Below are positions 27,016 through 36,026 of a stretch of DNA of 64,000 nucleotides, one piece after another. The translations under genes and the position numbers were made by a program. A model generated the notes under the pieces. The model did not search any database. It had not been told where the DNA came from and was given only the letters and a program-made list of their open reading frames with translations. Every line of letters begins with the position of its first letter. Position 1 is the stretch's first letter. This DNA comes from JAFGBM01 sp964564915 (GTDB lineage: Bacteria > Actinomycetota > Actinomycetes > Actinomycetales > Demequinaceae), in contig CAZMCU010000003.1 in assembly GCA_964564915.1 (NCBI GenBank), forward strand, positions 7,246-71,245, in the 5' to 3' direction.

Positions 27016-28464
27016 ATGTCGGAACCGAATTCGCCGTTCCCGATCACGATGCGCGGTTACGACCGCGACGCCGTGGCGGCGTACCTCGGGCAGATGGAGG
27101 ATCAGATCCGGGACGCGAGAGCGGAAGCCGACGCTGCCCGTCAGGAAGCCGAGCGCGTGCGTTCGGAACTCGATGCAGCTCAGGAGAGCCTCCGCGAGGC
27201 GGGCAAGCCGACGTACACCGGATTGGGAACCAGGGTCGAGCAACTCCTGCGTTCCGCGGAGGAGCAGTCGGCCGACGTGCTCGCCCGCGCCAACACACAC
27301 TCGCAAGAAACGATCGCTCGTGCCAATCTCGCCGCGCAGCAACTCCGCGCTCGCGCGGACAACGAGGTCTCCGAGTTGCTGGCCCAGGCCAGACGGGAGG
27401 CGGATCTGCTCAAGACGTCGAGCGAGCGTGAGGCCGCCGCGCTGCGTGAGACGACCCAGCAACAGGTCGACGAACTCCTGTCGACTACGAAGCGTGAGGT
27501 CGAGTCCACGCGTTCCGCCCTCGACGCCGAGGTCGCCGAGAAAAGGGCGACGCTGGAGCGAGAGGTCGCGTCCACGAGGGCGACCGCCGAGCGCGAGGCA
27601 ACGGAACTCAGGGTCGCGACGCAACGAGAGGCCTCCGAACTGGAGGAGTCCTCCCGCGTCCAGGCTGACCGTCTTCTCGCCGAAGCGAAGGCGACGGCCG
27701 ATCGCATGGTCGAGGAGGGCCGCGCCGAACGCGACAAGGCCCGTCAGGATGCGTTGCGGATCCGCGAGGACCTACAAGTCGAGTCGGCTCAGAAGAAGGA
27801 AGACACCGAACGCGTCCTCAAGGTGAGGTACGACGAGGCAAACGCGGAGTACGAGGCGCTGGTCTCCGACGCTCGCCAGCGGGCACACGAGGCCGAGGCC
27901 CGGATGCAAGCCGCGATCGAACGCGGGGAGGCTGCGCGATCCGAGGCCGAACGTCATGCGGAAACCCTGCTGACCAACGCGCGAAAGAACGCCGACGAGA
28001 TCATCGCGGAAGCCCGCGAGCACGCAGAGAAGATCATGAGCGAGGCCGTCAACGATTCCGAGAGGGAGCGCGCCTCCGCGCAGCGCGAGGTTGCCGAACT
28101 CAACCGCCAGCGTGAATCGATCACGGCCTACCTCGATGAGTTGAGGGTGCTCCTGACGACGGACCCGACCGCACGACCCGCCAACTCGCCGCTACCGGCC
28201 ATGCTCGCGCCACTCGTCGCCTCGTCCCCGTCGTCCGACGCTGAGGCACCGGAGGCGAACCCCGATCTGAGCGCCGATCTGGTCAGCGCCCTAGGACTCG
28301 CCGAGGAGGCAGCCCGGTCCAAGCCGACCGACACCGCCGCCACGAACGTCGGGCTCGACGGACAACCGATCGACGACGCGCCGGAAACGGCGGAGGTCTT
28401 CGATGCGTTCGAGGAAATCGAGGAGACCAAGGCCCCCGCCGACGAAATCGAAGACGTCGACTAG
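27016..28464 (+). CDS. DivIVA-like long coiled-coil protein
   Basis: The 482-aa protein starts with a DivIVA-type membrane-binding segment (FPITMRGYDRDAVAAYLGQM, about residues 8-27). An almost unbroken coiled coil of about 350 residues follows, rich in Ala, Glu, Arg and Gln, and a Pro/Ala acidic tail ends the protein. The domain order resembles actinobacterial polar-growth and cell-division scaffolds (DivIVA/Wag31, Scy, FilP group). A scaffold role at curved membrane or the cell pole is likely; the exact role is inference. AAGGAG lies 5 nt before the ATG, which fixes this start against an upstream open frame. The next gene starts 1 nt after the stop. Confidence 0.85.
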   Translation: MSEPNSPFPITMRGYDRDAVAAYLGQMEDQIRDARAEADAARQEAERVRSELDAAQESLREAGKPTYTGLGTRVEQLLRSAEEQSADVLARANTHSQETIARANLAAQQLRARADNEVSELLAQARREADLLKTSSEREAAALRETTQQQVDELLSTTKREVESTRSALDAEVAEKRATLEREVASTRATAEREATELRVATQREASELEESSRVQADRLLAEAKATADRMVEEGRAERDKARQDALRIREDLQVESAQKKEDTERVLKVRYDEANAEYEALVSDARQRAHEAEARMQAAIERGEAARSEAERHAETLLTNARKNADEIIAEAREHAEKIMSEAVNDSERERASAQREVAELNRQRESITAYLDELRVLLTTDPTARPANSPLPAMLAPLVASSPSSDAEAPEANPDLSADLVSALGLAEEAARSKPTDTAATNVGLDGQPIDDAPETAEVFDAFEEIEETKAPADEIEDVD

Positions 28465-28465
28465 C

Positions 28466-28930
28466 ATGACCCCCACGGTCGCGCCCGACGGCGCCGATAG
28501 CGGCACGTCGGCACGGCCCGCCGATCCCCGAACGGAACGGGTGATGGCCCATGCGGAGGCCCTGGCTAAGGCCAAGGCTGCGGAGGGGCACCGAGCCTCC
28601 ACCCTCCTTCAGGATTTCGTCCGTCACGCGCAGGCCGCGGGAATCCCCGCCACGCGACTGCGAGCGCGCTCCCACCGAGGGAAGGCTCGCTACGGCACGA
28701 ATGTCGTGGGGTGGTACCTGCGCCACGACCGCTCCGTCGGGGTTTCGACCGACGGCGCCTTCTACGTTCTCACGACCCCGGCAAGCCCGACCGCTCGATT
28801 TCTGGGTGTGACCCTCAACCCGACCGACCCTCCGATGGAACTGGGGAGGGGTGCCCGCGATGGCGAGTCGATGCCGCTTTCCGTGGCGCTCAAACGGCGG
28901 CTCGACGCCGGGACGGACTTCCCCTCCTAG
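28466..28930 (+). CDS. Conserved hypothetical protein downstream of the DivIVA-like gene
   Basis: The 154-aa soluble protein has an Ala-rich helical N-terminus (about 20-60) and a basic patch RLRARSHRGKARYG. A compact beta segment with GWYLRHDRSVGVSTDGAFYVL follows, then PMELGRGARDGESMPLSVALKRRL. No family is named. The ATG is 1 nt past the stop of the DivIVA-like gene, so co-expression is very likely and it may be an accessory factor of that scaffold. Confidence 0.72.
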   Translation: MTPTVAPDGADSGTSARPADPRTERVMAHAEALAKAKAAEGHRASTLLQDFVRHAQAAGIPATRLRARSHRGKARYGTNVVGWYLRHDRSVGVSTDGAFYVLTTPASPTARFLGVTLNPTDPPMELGRGARDGESMPLSVALKRRLDAGTDFPS

Positions 28931-28947
28931 GCGGGCGCGGCCCCGCA

Positions 28948-29757
28948 CTATCGCCCGATCAGCCTCTGGAGCGCGTCTGCGACCGCCTCAGGGGCCTCCA
29001 GCGGACTCAGGTGCCCCACCCCGGGGATCTGGTCCACCGACACCCCGGCGGCGTCCGCCATCTGCTCGGCTTCCTCGCGGGACGCCAGGGCGTCGTTCTC
29101 GCCCCACACGACGACCACCGGTCCTCCGACGGCCCCCAGGAGACGCGTGCGGTCCGGCCGCGCCGCCATCGCCCGCTGCCCCCACGCGACGGCTTCTGGG
29201 GTGGCCGAGCCGATAATCGCAGCCGCGGCCGTTACCGCGTCCTCGCGGCCGGGGCCGACGAGCCCGACGAGGGTCTGCGCCTGATCCTTGGGGTCGGGCA
29301 GGGAATGGCTCGTTTCGGCTTCGAGGGCCACCGCGAGCCTTCCCTGTCGCCTCGCGTCATCGTCGGCAATGGACCGAGTGTCGACGAGCCCGAGCCCGGC
29401 GACGGCGTCGGGGTGCCGCTCGGCGATCGCCAACGCGACATAGCCGCCCATCGAACACCCAACCCAGTGCGCGGCTTCCGCTCCGATTCCGTTCCTCAGG
29501 GTGACGACGGCGGCGTCGGCGATGGCGTCGATGCTCGGCTCGATCCCGGGCCATGGTGGCGTGGTGCCGAAGCCGGGGTAGTCGAGACCGTGACACGTCG
29601 CCCCGCGGGCCTCAAGAAGGCGAGCGAGGGGTTCCCACATGCGTGCGTCGAGGGGGAAGGCATGGAGGAACACCACGGGGTGCTTCCCGCGTCGGCCCGC
29701 GGCGGGACCCGCGCCTCTCAGGCCGACGTTCAGGACAGGCCTATCGTTTCCCATCAT
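28948..29757 (-). CDS. Alpha/beta hydrolase
   Basis: The 269-aa protein shows an alpha/beta-hydrolase fold with HAFPLDARMWEPL (oxyanion-hole region), nucleophile Ser in VGCSMGGYVAL (G-x-S-x-G), Asp in VWGENDALA and His in GVGHLSPLEAP. It could be an esterase or lactonase; the substrate is unknown. It is the last gene of a three-gene minus-strand unit. Two adjacent ATGs are possible starts; the first forms an ATGA overlap with the preceding hydrolase gene and is used here. Confidence 0.88.
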   Translation of the reverse strand: MMGNDRPVLNVGLRGAGPAAGRRGKHPVVFLHAFPLDARMWEPLARLLEARGATCHGLDYPGFGTTPPWPGIEPSIDAIADAAVVTLRNGIGAEAAHWVGCSMGGYVALAIAERHPDAVAGLGLVDTRSIADDDARRQGRLAVALEAETSHSLPDPKDQAQTLVGLVGPGREDAVTAAAAIIGSATPEAVAWGQRAMAARPDRTRLLGAVGGPVVVVWGENDALASREEAEQMADAAGVSVDQIPGVGHLSPLEAPEAVADALQRLIGR

Positions 29758-30536
29758 CGCTCCACCTTTCCCGCATCCACGGAGGGCACCTCGGTCGGCA
29801 GCGGCGCGCGCCCCGGTGCGATCCTCTCGACCACGCGATCCAGCACCCATCGTACGTACCGCTCCCCGACCCACAGGTGGCGCGCCCCTTCTCCTTCGAC
29901 GACCTCGACCCCGGGGAAGGCGGCAAACCTCGCGCGCGCCTCGACGGGGGTGAGGTATTCGTCGTGCTCCGGCACGAGGGCGACGACGGGCTTGCCCGTC
30001 GCTTGCCACGCGGCGATGTCGTCGTCCCGCGCGCGCATGAGCGGAGGGGAAAGGAGAATCGCCCCCTCGACATCGAGGGCGCTCCCGTGCATCAGGGCGA
30101 GCTCCGTCCCAAAGGACCATCCCAGCAGCCATCGGTGAGGGAGGCCCCGAGAGACGATGAGATCGACGGCCGCCCGAACGTCGGCCCCCTCGCCCACTCC
30201 CCCCTCGAAGTGCCCCTCGGAAGCCCCTCGCGGGCTGTGGGTGCCGCGTGTGTTGAACCGGAGCACGGCGATATCGGCTAAGTACGGCAGTCTCCAAGCC
30301 GCCTTGCGCAATACGTGGGAGTCCATGAATCCGCCGTGCGTGGGGAGGGGGTGGAGCGTCACGAGTGTCGCGACGACCGTGCCCGAGGCGGGAAGCGCCA
30401 ACTCGCCAACGAGGTTGAGCCCGTCTTCGGTGTGTATCGTGACGTCCTCCCGGATCGCGGGGAGGATCGTCATCGACCGCAGTTCGGTGGTCGGCTCCCC
30501 CTCTGGCGTCTCCTCGGGCAACGCAGGGTCAACCAC
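29754..30536 (-). CDS. Alpha/beta hydrolase (dienelactone hydrolase-like)
   Basis: The 260-aa protein has an alpha/beta-hydrolase fold of the COG2945/dienelactone hydrolase type. Visible motifs are LHPLPTHGGFMDSHVL, FNTRGTHSPRGASEG, nucleophile Ser in LLGWSFGTELAL, Asp in VPEHDEYLTP and His in GARHLWVG. The start is taken as GTG at 30536: it overlaps the stop of the upstream gene by 8 nt and follows a GGGAGG ribosome site. An internal ATG at 30473 has no such site and would give 239 aa. Function beyond hydrolysis is unknown. Confidence 0.86.
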   Translation of the reverse strand: MVDPALPEETPEGEPTTELRSMTILPAIREDVTIHTEDGLNLVGELALPASGTVVATLVTLHPLPTHGGFMDSHVLRKAAWRLPYLADIAVLRFNTRGTHSPRGASEGHFEGGVGEGADVRAAVDLIVSRGLPHRWLLGWSFGTELALMHGSALDVEGAILLSPPLMRARDDDIAAWQATGKPVVALVPEHDEYLTPVEARARFAAFPGVEVVEGEGARHLWVGERYVRWVLDRVVERIAPGRAPLPTEVPSVDAGKVER

Positions 30537-30834
30537 GCGCCCTCCCGAAGCGCTCCCAACACGCCGTGTGCCAGTGCCGACGTTCCTCCTCCGCGACCGC
30601 TGGCCCAAAGAGGCCTCCCGCGGCCCACGCGACCACATGATTGGTCATCGCGGGGATGTCCTGGCCGCACGCGGGGCATACATAGGTCTTGTCGCGCTGG
30701 CGCGAGATGGCGACGTAGAACGGCTCGTTCCCCGGTCCAGCCTCGAGCCGCGCGGGAAATCCCCCCGTCACCTTGTCGAGGTCGAGTTCGGGGTGGGGCT
30801 CGCCGTACGGACGTTTGCGGGATCGGCGGGCCAT
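30529..30834 (-). CDS. Small Cys/His-containing protein, unknown function
   Basis: The 101-aa protein carries CPACGQDI, then a His in MTNHVVAW and a Cys-His cluster RRHWHTACW near the end. This looks like a treble-clef or HNH-like zinc site without an obvious nuclease motif. The basic N-terminus (ARRSRKRPYG) suggests nucleic-acid contact, but that is speculation. Similar actinobacterial proteins lie near hydrolase genes and are often labelled only as ATP/GTP-binding. TAGGAT lies 6 nt before the ATG. Confidence 0.75.
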   Translation of the reverse strand: MARRSRKRPYGEPHPELDLDKVTGGFPARLEAGPGNEPFYVAISRQRDKTYVCPACGQDIPAMTNHVVAWAAGGLFGPAVAEEERRHWHTACWERFGRARG

Positions 30835-30840
30835 AAGGCA

Positions 30841-30846
30841 ATCCTA
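30841..30846 (-). promoter_or_regulatory. Leaderless-type -10 box (TAGGAT) of the Cys/His small-protein unit
   Basis: TAGGAT is separated by 6 nt from the ATG at 30834. The promoter would drive the small protein and both hydrolases. Confidence 0.5.
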
Positions 30847-30899
30847 GGCTCGCGATCCTGGGAGACTTTCCCGTGCGAGTGGCCCAGCGGCGCTGCCCC

Positions 30900-31595
30900 C
30901 TAGAACAGGCGGCGCGAGTGGTCTTCCGTCCCCCGGAGCGCTTCGTAGTCGAGGACAACGCACCGGATCCCTCGGTCCTCGGCGAGCACACGCGCCTGCG
31001 GCTTGATCTCCTGAGCCGCAAACACCCCCTCGACCGGGGACAACAAGGGGTCGCGATTGAGCAGGTCGAGGTACCGCGTGAGTTGCTCGACCCCATCGAC
31101 GTCGCCCCGCCTCTTGATCTCAATCGCCACCGACCGACCCCCGCCGTCGCGCGCGAGGATGTCCACGGGACCGATCGCGGTGGGATACTCCCGGCGGACG
31201 AGCGTGTACCCCTCCCCCAACGTTCCGATCTGGTCGGCCAGCAATTCCTGGAGGTGCGCCTCGACACCGTCCTTGACGAGCCCGGGGTCCGCCCCCAACT
31301 CGTGCTCGCTGTCGGCCAGTACCTCGTGAATCTCGATCTCCAGCCGGTCGTCCGCCTTCGCGTGTTGAACGATCCACACGAGGACGGCTCCGCGGGCGGC
31401 CGCCTCCTCCCCGGGAGCCTCCTCGCGCAGCGTGCACGGGGGGCTCATCCAGTTGAGGGGCTTGTACGAACCGCCATCGGCATGCACCAGCACCGAGCCG
31501 TCGGCCTTGACCATGATGGCTCTCGTCGCCAGCGGCAGATTCGCCGAGAGGCGCCCGGAGTACGCCGCGGAGCATCGAGCGATAAGGATGCGCAC
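30900..31595 (-). CDS. nucS: Mismatch-specific endonuclease NucS/EndoMS
   Basis: NucS cleaves both strands at mismatches and provides mismatch repair in actinobacteria that lack MutS/MutL. The 231-aa protein has the N-terminal dimerisation domain (to about residue 110) and a C-terminal PD-(D/E)xK nuclease domain with GPVDILARD and VAIEIKRRG (catalytic Asp, Glu and Lys). It ends in SRRLF, which resembles the C-terminal sliding-clamp motif of the family. The GTG start is 1 nt after the atpC stop, so it is co-transcribed with the ATP synthase operon, as in other actinobacteria where it lies near atpC. Confidence 0.96.
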   Translation of the reverse strand: MRILIARCSAAYSGRLSANLPLATRAIMVKADGSVLVHADGGSYKPLNWMSPPCTLREEAPGEEAAARGAVLVWIVQHAKADDRLEIEIHEVLADSEHELGADPGLVKDGVEAHLQELLADQIGTLGEGYTLVRREYPTAIGPVDILARDGGGRSVAIEIKRRGDVDGVEQLTRYLDLLNRDPLLSPVEGVFAAQEIKPQARVLAEDRGIRCVVLDYEALRGTEDHSRRLF

Positions 31596-31596
31596 G

Positions 31597-31893
31597 CTAC
31601 CCGCCGGACGGAGCGGCGAACCCCTCGACCGAGGCGTCCGACCCCGGGGACGGGTCCGCGGCGATCGTCACCAAATCCTCGTCGAACGACACGTAGCCTC
31701 CACCGATCGGCACGTCGATGACGTCTCCGTCCTCCTGCACGACGTGGACGTTGCATGCCCGGAGCACCGAGAGGATGGGTTCGTGGGCGGGGTACAGCCC
31801 CATCGAACCCTCGACGGTCATGAGGGACACATGCTCGGCCGAACCCCGGAAGAGCACCCCGGCGGGCGAGACGATGTTGACGCTGAGAGACAT
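31597..31893 (-). CDS. atpC: ATP synthase F1 subunit epsilon (short form)
   Basis: Epsilon is part of the central stalk and links c-ring rotation to catalysis. At 98 aa it has only the N-terminal beta-sandwich (SLSVNIVSPAGVLFRG through PIGGGYVSFDEDLVTIAAD) plus a short Pro/Ser/Gly tail. The C-terminal helical hairpin that inhibits ATP hydrolysis in E. coli (139 aa) is missing. Short epsilon subunits are known in this phylum. It lies 3 nt after atpD. Confidence 0.95.
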   Translation of the reverse strand: MSLSVNIVSPAGVLFRGSAEHVSLMTVEGSMGLYPAHEPILSVLRACNVHVVQEDGDVIDVPIGGGYVSFDEDLVTIAADPSPGSDASVEGFAAPSGG

Positions 31894-31896
31894 GGT

Positions 31897-33435
31897 CTAC
31901 GCGGATTCCTTTTGGATGCGGTCCCAGTTCTTCTCGAGGTCCGCGATGCCGCCGATGTTGAAGAAGGCCTGCTCGGCGATGTGGTCGTACGAGCCGTCGA
32001 CGATCCCAGCGAACGCCGTCACCGTCTCCGTCAACGGAACGGTCGAACCCGGCACCCCCGTGAACGCGGTGGCCATGTAGGTGTTCTGGGAGAGGAACTG
32101 CTGGATCTTCCTCGCTCGCGACACGACGATCTTGTCTTCCTCCGAGAGTTCGTCGACCCCCAGAATCGCGATGATGTCCTGAAGTTCCTTGTTCCGCTGA
32201 AGCACCGCCTTGACCGCCCCAGCGGTGTCGTAATGCTCCTGGCCAACGTAGCGGGGATCCAGGATTCGCGACGTCGAGTTCAGGGGGTCGACGGCGGGGT
32301 AGAGTCCACGCGATGCGATGTCGCGGCTGAGCTCCGTGGTCGCGTCGAGGTGGGCGAAGGTGGTGGCGGGGGCGGGGTCGGTGTAATCGTCCGCCGGGAC
32401 GTAGATCGCCTGAAGCGACGTGATCGAGTGGCCGCGCGTTGAGGTGATCCGCTCCTGAAGTACCCCCATCTCGTCGGCGAGGGTCGGCTGGTAACCAACG
32501 GCGGAGGGCATGCGACCGAGGAGGGTCGACACCTCCGAGCCCGCCTGCGTGAAGCGGAAGATGTTGTCGATGAAGAGCAACACGTCCTGCCTCTCCACGT
32601 CACGGAAGTACTCGGCCATCGTCAGGGCGGAGAGAGCGACACGCAGACGCGTGCCGGGCGGCTCATCCATTTGACCGAACACGAGCGCCGTCTGGGCGAT
32701 CACGCCGGATTCCGTCATCTCCCGGATCAGGTCGTTACCCTCGCGCGTGCGCTCACCAACACCGGCGAAAACGGACACCCCGTGGTGGTTGGTCGCAACG
32801 CGGTAGATCATCTCCTGGATCAGCACGGTCTTGCCGACACCGGCGCCGCCGAACAGGCCGATCTTGCCGCCACGCACGTAGGGGGTGAGCAGGTCGATGA
32901 CCTTGATACCCGTCTCGAACATCTCGGTCTTGGACTCGAGTTGATCGAACGCCGGTGGCTTACGGTGAATGGGCCAGCGCTCGGTCACCTCGATGACCTC
33001 TCCCGGTTTGGCGTTGAGCACCTCCCCCGTGACATTGAAGACGTGGCCCTTGGTCATGTCCCCGACGGGAACGGAAATCGGCGCACCGGTATCGCGAACC
33101 TCGGTGCCGCGCACGAGCCCATCCGTGGGTTTGAGGGCGATGGCCCGCACCATGCTGTCGCCCAAGTGCTGCTCCACCTCCAACGTCATGTGCATGACGC
33201 CCTCGCCCTCACCCTGGGCGCGAAGGTCGATATCGAGTTCGAGCGCGTGATAGAGATCGGGGATGGCGTCCGCGGGAAATTCGATATCGACGACGGGACC
33301 GATCACCCTGGCGACGCGGCCCACGGAGCCCATGCCGGCGATGCGCTTGTCCGTCTCGGCTTGGTGGGCGGACGCGGTGCCCGTTGACTCGGTGGTGGCA
33401 GCCTTCGCGGAAGCGGCTTTGGCGGGAGGGGTCAT
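31897..33435 (-). CDS. atpD: ATP synthase F1 subunit beta
   Basis: Beta carries the catalytic sites of the F1 head. The 512-aa protein has Walker A GGAGVGKT, the catalytic GERTREGNDL glutamate region, Walker B VLLFIDNIFRFTQAGSEVS, and DYTDPAPATTFAHLD. The start at 33435 (preceded by GAGAG) gives an Ala/Ser/Thr-rich extension of about 35 residues before the conserved GRVARVIGPVVDIEF. An internal Met just before that strand is an alternative start. It follows atpG by 13 nt. Confidence 0.97.
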   Translation of the reverse strand: MTPPAKAASAKAATTESTGTASAHQAETDKRIAGMGSVGRVARVIGPVVDIEFPADAIPDLYHALELDIDLRAQGEGEGVMHMTLEVEQHLGDSMVRAIALKPTDGLVRGTEVRDTGAPISVPVGDMTKGHVFNVTGEVLNAKPGEVIEVTERWPIHRKPPAFDQLESKTEMFETGIKVIDLLTPYVRGGKIGLFGGAGVGKTVLIQEMIYRVATNHHGVSVFAGVGERTREGNDLIREMTESGVIAQTALVFGQMDEPPGTRLRVALSALTMAEYFRDVERQDVLLFIDNIFRFTQAGSEVSTLLGRMPSAVGYQPTLADEMGVLQERITSTRGHSITSLQAIYVPADDYTDPAPATTFAHLDATTELSRDIASRGLYPAVDPLNSTSRILDPRYVGQEHYDTAGAVKAVLQRNKELQDIIAILGVDELSEEDKIVVSRARKIQQFLSQNTYMATAFTGVPGSTVPLTETVTAFAGIVDGSYDHIAEQAFFNIGGIADLEKNWDRIQKESA

Positions 33436-33448
33436 GTCTACTCTCTTC

Positions 33449-34345
33449 TCACGATGCCGTCGCGAGCGCATCCGCGCCCGAGACGATCTCGCTGATTTCC
33501 TGGGTGATCTCTGACTGACGAGCCCGATTGGCGAGCCGCGTGTACTGGCGAATCATGTCTTCCGCGTTGGTCGTCGCGGTGTTCATCGCGCGTTGACGCG
33601 CGGCCAGTTCCGATGCCGCAGACTGCAGCAGGCACGCGTAGATGCGCGCCTCGATGTACCGAGGCAAGAGGGCGTCGAGCACCTCGCGGTCGCTCGGTTC
33701 GAAGTTGTAGAGCGGGAGCAATTGCTCGCCTTCGACCACCTCCCCCTCGACCACGACGAGCGGCACCAGCCGAAGGACCCTCGCCTGCTGATCGACCATG
33801 CTGCGGAACTGGGTATAGACGATATGGATCTCGGCGAGCCCACCGTCCTCCGCTCGCGCGAGGAATGCGTCGAGTAGGACGCGGGAAATCTCGGAAGCAA
33901 TAGCAGGTGTCGGCGAATCGGAATCCCCCGACCACGCCCGCTCGGTCATGCGGTGCCGGAAGTTAAAGTACGAGACCCCCCGGCGACCCGTCACGTACTG
34001 CGCAACGTCCTTCCCGGTCTCCAGCAACTGGGCACGCAACCGCTCAGACTCCCGGATCGCGTTGACGGAGTACGCCCCCGCCATGCCGCGGTCGGCCGTG
34101 ATCACCAGGATCCCGGCGCGCTTGGTGTCCGTCCGCTCGGTCGTCAGGGGGTGCTCGATGTCGGCGTGGCTCGCAACCGCGCTGATGGCGCGCGTGAGGG
34201 CGTGGGCGTAGGGCGAGGCCGCCGTGACCCTCTCCCGCGCCTTCCCGATCCTCGACGCGGCGATGAGTTCCATCGCACGGAAGATCTTCTTGAGCGACTG
34301 GGTCGATCGGATCCGCTGCCGGTATTGCCGCTGCTTTCCCGCCAT
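33449..34345 (-). CDS. atpG: ATP synthase F1 subunit gamma
   Basis: Gamma is the rotating central shaft of F1. The 298-aa protein has the conserved N-terminal helix (QRIRSTQSLKKIFRAMELIAASR), the ITADRGMAGAYSVN core and the C-terminal helix RQRAMNTATTNAEDMI. Length and order between atpA and atpD are standard. Confidence 0.97.
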   Translation of the reverse strand: MAGKQRQYRQRIRSTQSLKKIFRAMELIAASRIGKARERVTAASPYAHALTRAISAVASHADIEHPLTTERTDTKRAGILVITADRGMAGAYSVNAIRESERLRAQLLETGKDVAQYVTGRRGVSYFNFRHRMTERAWSGDSDSPTPAIASEISRVLLDAFLARAEDGGLAEIHIVYTQFRSMVDQQARVLRLVPLVVVEGEVVEGEQLLPLYNFEPSDREVLDALLPRYIEARIYACLLQSAASELAARQRAMNTATTNAEDMIRQYTRLANRARQSEITQEISEIVSGADALATAS

Positions 34346-34348
34346 CCG

Positions 34349-35983
34349 CTACGCCTTCTTCTTCCTGATGATTTTCTCCTGCGCCACGTCCGCCGTGCGG
34401 CCGTCGGCCACGGACTGCGTCGTGCTCAACTCGGTACCCAGGGTCGCGGTGAAGGTCGCAAGGTACTCGTCCACCTGCTTCGCCAGTTCCGCCTCAACCT
34501 CGTCGGAGAGAAGTCCGGTCGTCGCGATCTTTTGGAGCACCTTGGTGTTGCGACGCAAATGGTCGAGGAACTGGCGCTCGAAACGCAGCACGTCGATCAC
34601 GGGGAGTTTGTCGAGCTTGCCGTTCGTCCCCACCCAGATCGAGACCACCTGATCCTCGATGGGATACGGGGAGAACTGGGGCTGCTTGAGGAGTTCCATC
34701 AGGCGGGAACCCCGGGCGAGCTGCTGGCGCGATGCCGCATCGAGGTCGGATGCGAACATCGCGAAGGCCTCGAGCGCACGGTACTGGGCGAGGTCGATCT
34801 TGAGGGTGCCCGCTACCTTCTTCATCGCCTTCACCTGGGCGGCACCTCCGACGCGCGAGACCGAGATGCCAACGTCGATCGCGGGGCGTTGGTTAGCGTT
34901 GAACAGGTCGGATTGGAGGAAGATCTGCCCGTCCGTGATCGAGATGACGTTGGTGGGGATGTACGCGGAGACGTCGTTTGCCTTCGTCTCGATGATCGGC
35001 AACCCCGTCATGGAGCCTCCACCCAGGTCGTCGGAAAGCTTCGCACACCGCTCCAGGAGTCGGGAGTGCAGGTAGAAGACGTCGCCGGGGTAGGCCTCGC
35101 GGCCCGGTGGGCGGCGGAGGAGGAGGGAGACGGCGCGATAGGCCTCCGCTTGTTTGGAAAGGTCGTCGAAAACGATGAGGACGTGCTTGCCGCCGTACAT
35201 CCAGTGCTGGCCGATCGCCGAGCCGGTGTAGGGGGCGAGGTACTTGAAGCCAGCCGGGTCGGACGCCGGGGCGGCGACGATTGTCGTGTACTTCAAGGCA
35301 CCGGCATCCTCGAGCGCTCCACGCACCGCGGCGATCGTCGACCCCTTCTGCCCGATGGCGACGTAGATGCAGCGCACCTGTTTCGCGGGGTCGCCGCTCT
35401 CCCAGTTGTCCTTCTGGTTGATGATCGTGTCCGTCGCGATGGCGGTCTTCCCGGTCTGGCGGTCTCCGATGATGAGTTGGCGTTGACCGCGACCGATCGG
35501 AATCATCGCGTCGATCGCCTTGAGACCCGTCTGAAGCGGCTCAAAGACGGACTTGCGCTGCATGACACCGGGGGCTTGAAGTTCGAGGGCACGCCGCGCC
35601 TCCTTGGCGATCTCGCCCAACCCATCGATCGGAGTTCCGAGCGGGTCGACGACTCGTCCGAGGTACCCATCGCCTACGGCCACCGAGAGGACTTCTCCCG
35701 TCCGGTGGACCACCTGGCCCTCCTCGACGCCCGTGAACTCCCCAAGGATGACGACACCGATCTCGCGTACGTCGAGGTTGAGCGCAAGTCCTAGGGTCCC
35801 GTCCTCGAAGCGAAGGAGTTCGTTGGCCATAACACCCGGCAGCCCGTCGACCTCGGCGATGCCGTCTGCCGCGAGCGTGACGTGACCGATCTCCTCCCGG
35901 GGCGAACCGGAAGGCTGGTAGGACCTCACGTAGGTGTCGAGGGCGGCCCGGATCTCCTCCGGACTGATCGTCATCTCGGCCAT
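34349..35983 (-). CDS. atpA: ATP synthase F1 subunit alpha
   Basis: Alpha forms the non-catalytic nucleotide sites of the F1 hexamer. The 544-aa protein has Walker A GDRQTGKTAIATD, the segment FNANQRPAIDVGISVSRVGG and VLIVFDDLSKQAEAYR. A C-terminal tail of about 30 residues beyond the E. coli length ends in a Lys-rich run. The gene lies 43 nt after atpH and 3 nt before atpG. Confidence 0.98.
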   Translation of the reverse strand: MAEMTISPEEIRAALDTYVRSYQPSGSPREEIGHVTLAADGIAEVDGLPGVMANELLRFEDGTLGLALNLDVREIGVVILGEFTGVEEGQVVHRTGEVLSVAVGDGYLGRVVDPLGTPIDGLGEIAKEARRALELQAPGVMQRKSVFEPLQTGLKAIDAMIPIGRGQRQLIIGDRQTGKTAIATDTIINQKDNWESGDPAKQVRCIYVAIGQKGSTIAAVRGALEDAGALKYTTIVAAPASDPAGFKYLAPYTGSAIGQHWMYGGKHVLIVFDDLSKQAEAYRAVSLLLRRPPGREAYPGDVFYLHSRLLERCAKLSDDLGGGSMTGLPIIETKANDVSAYIPTNVISITDGQIFLQSDLFNANQRPAIDVGISVSRVGGAAQVKAMKKVAGTLKIDLAQYRALEAFAMFASDLDAASRQQLARGSRLMELLKQPQFSPYPIEDQVVSIWVGTNGKLDKLPVIDVLRFERQFLDHLRRNTKVLQKIATTGLLSDEVEAELAKQVDEYLATFTATLGTELSTTQSVADGRTADVAQEKIIRKKKA

Positions 35984-36026
35984 ATTCTCTCTCCTGTAGG
36001 TGGTGCACTAACGTTCTGGGTCAGGT

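Noticed and set aside
33953..35794. A 613-codon plus-strand frame opposite atpG and atpA
   Set aside because: Shadow of highly conserved ATP synthase genes.
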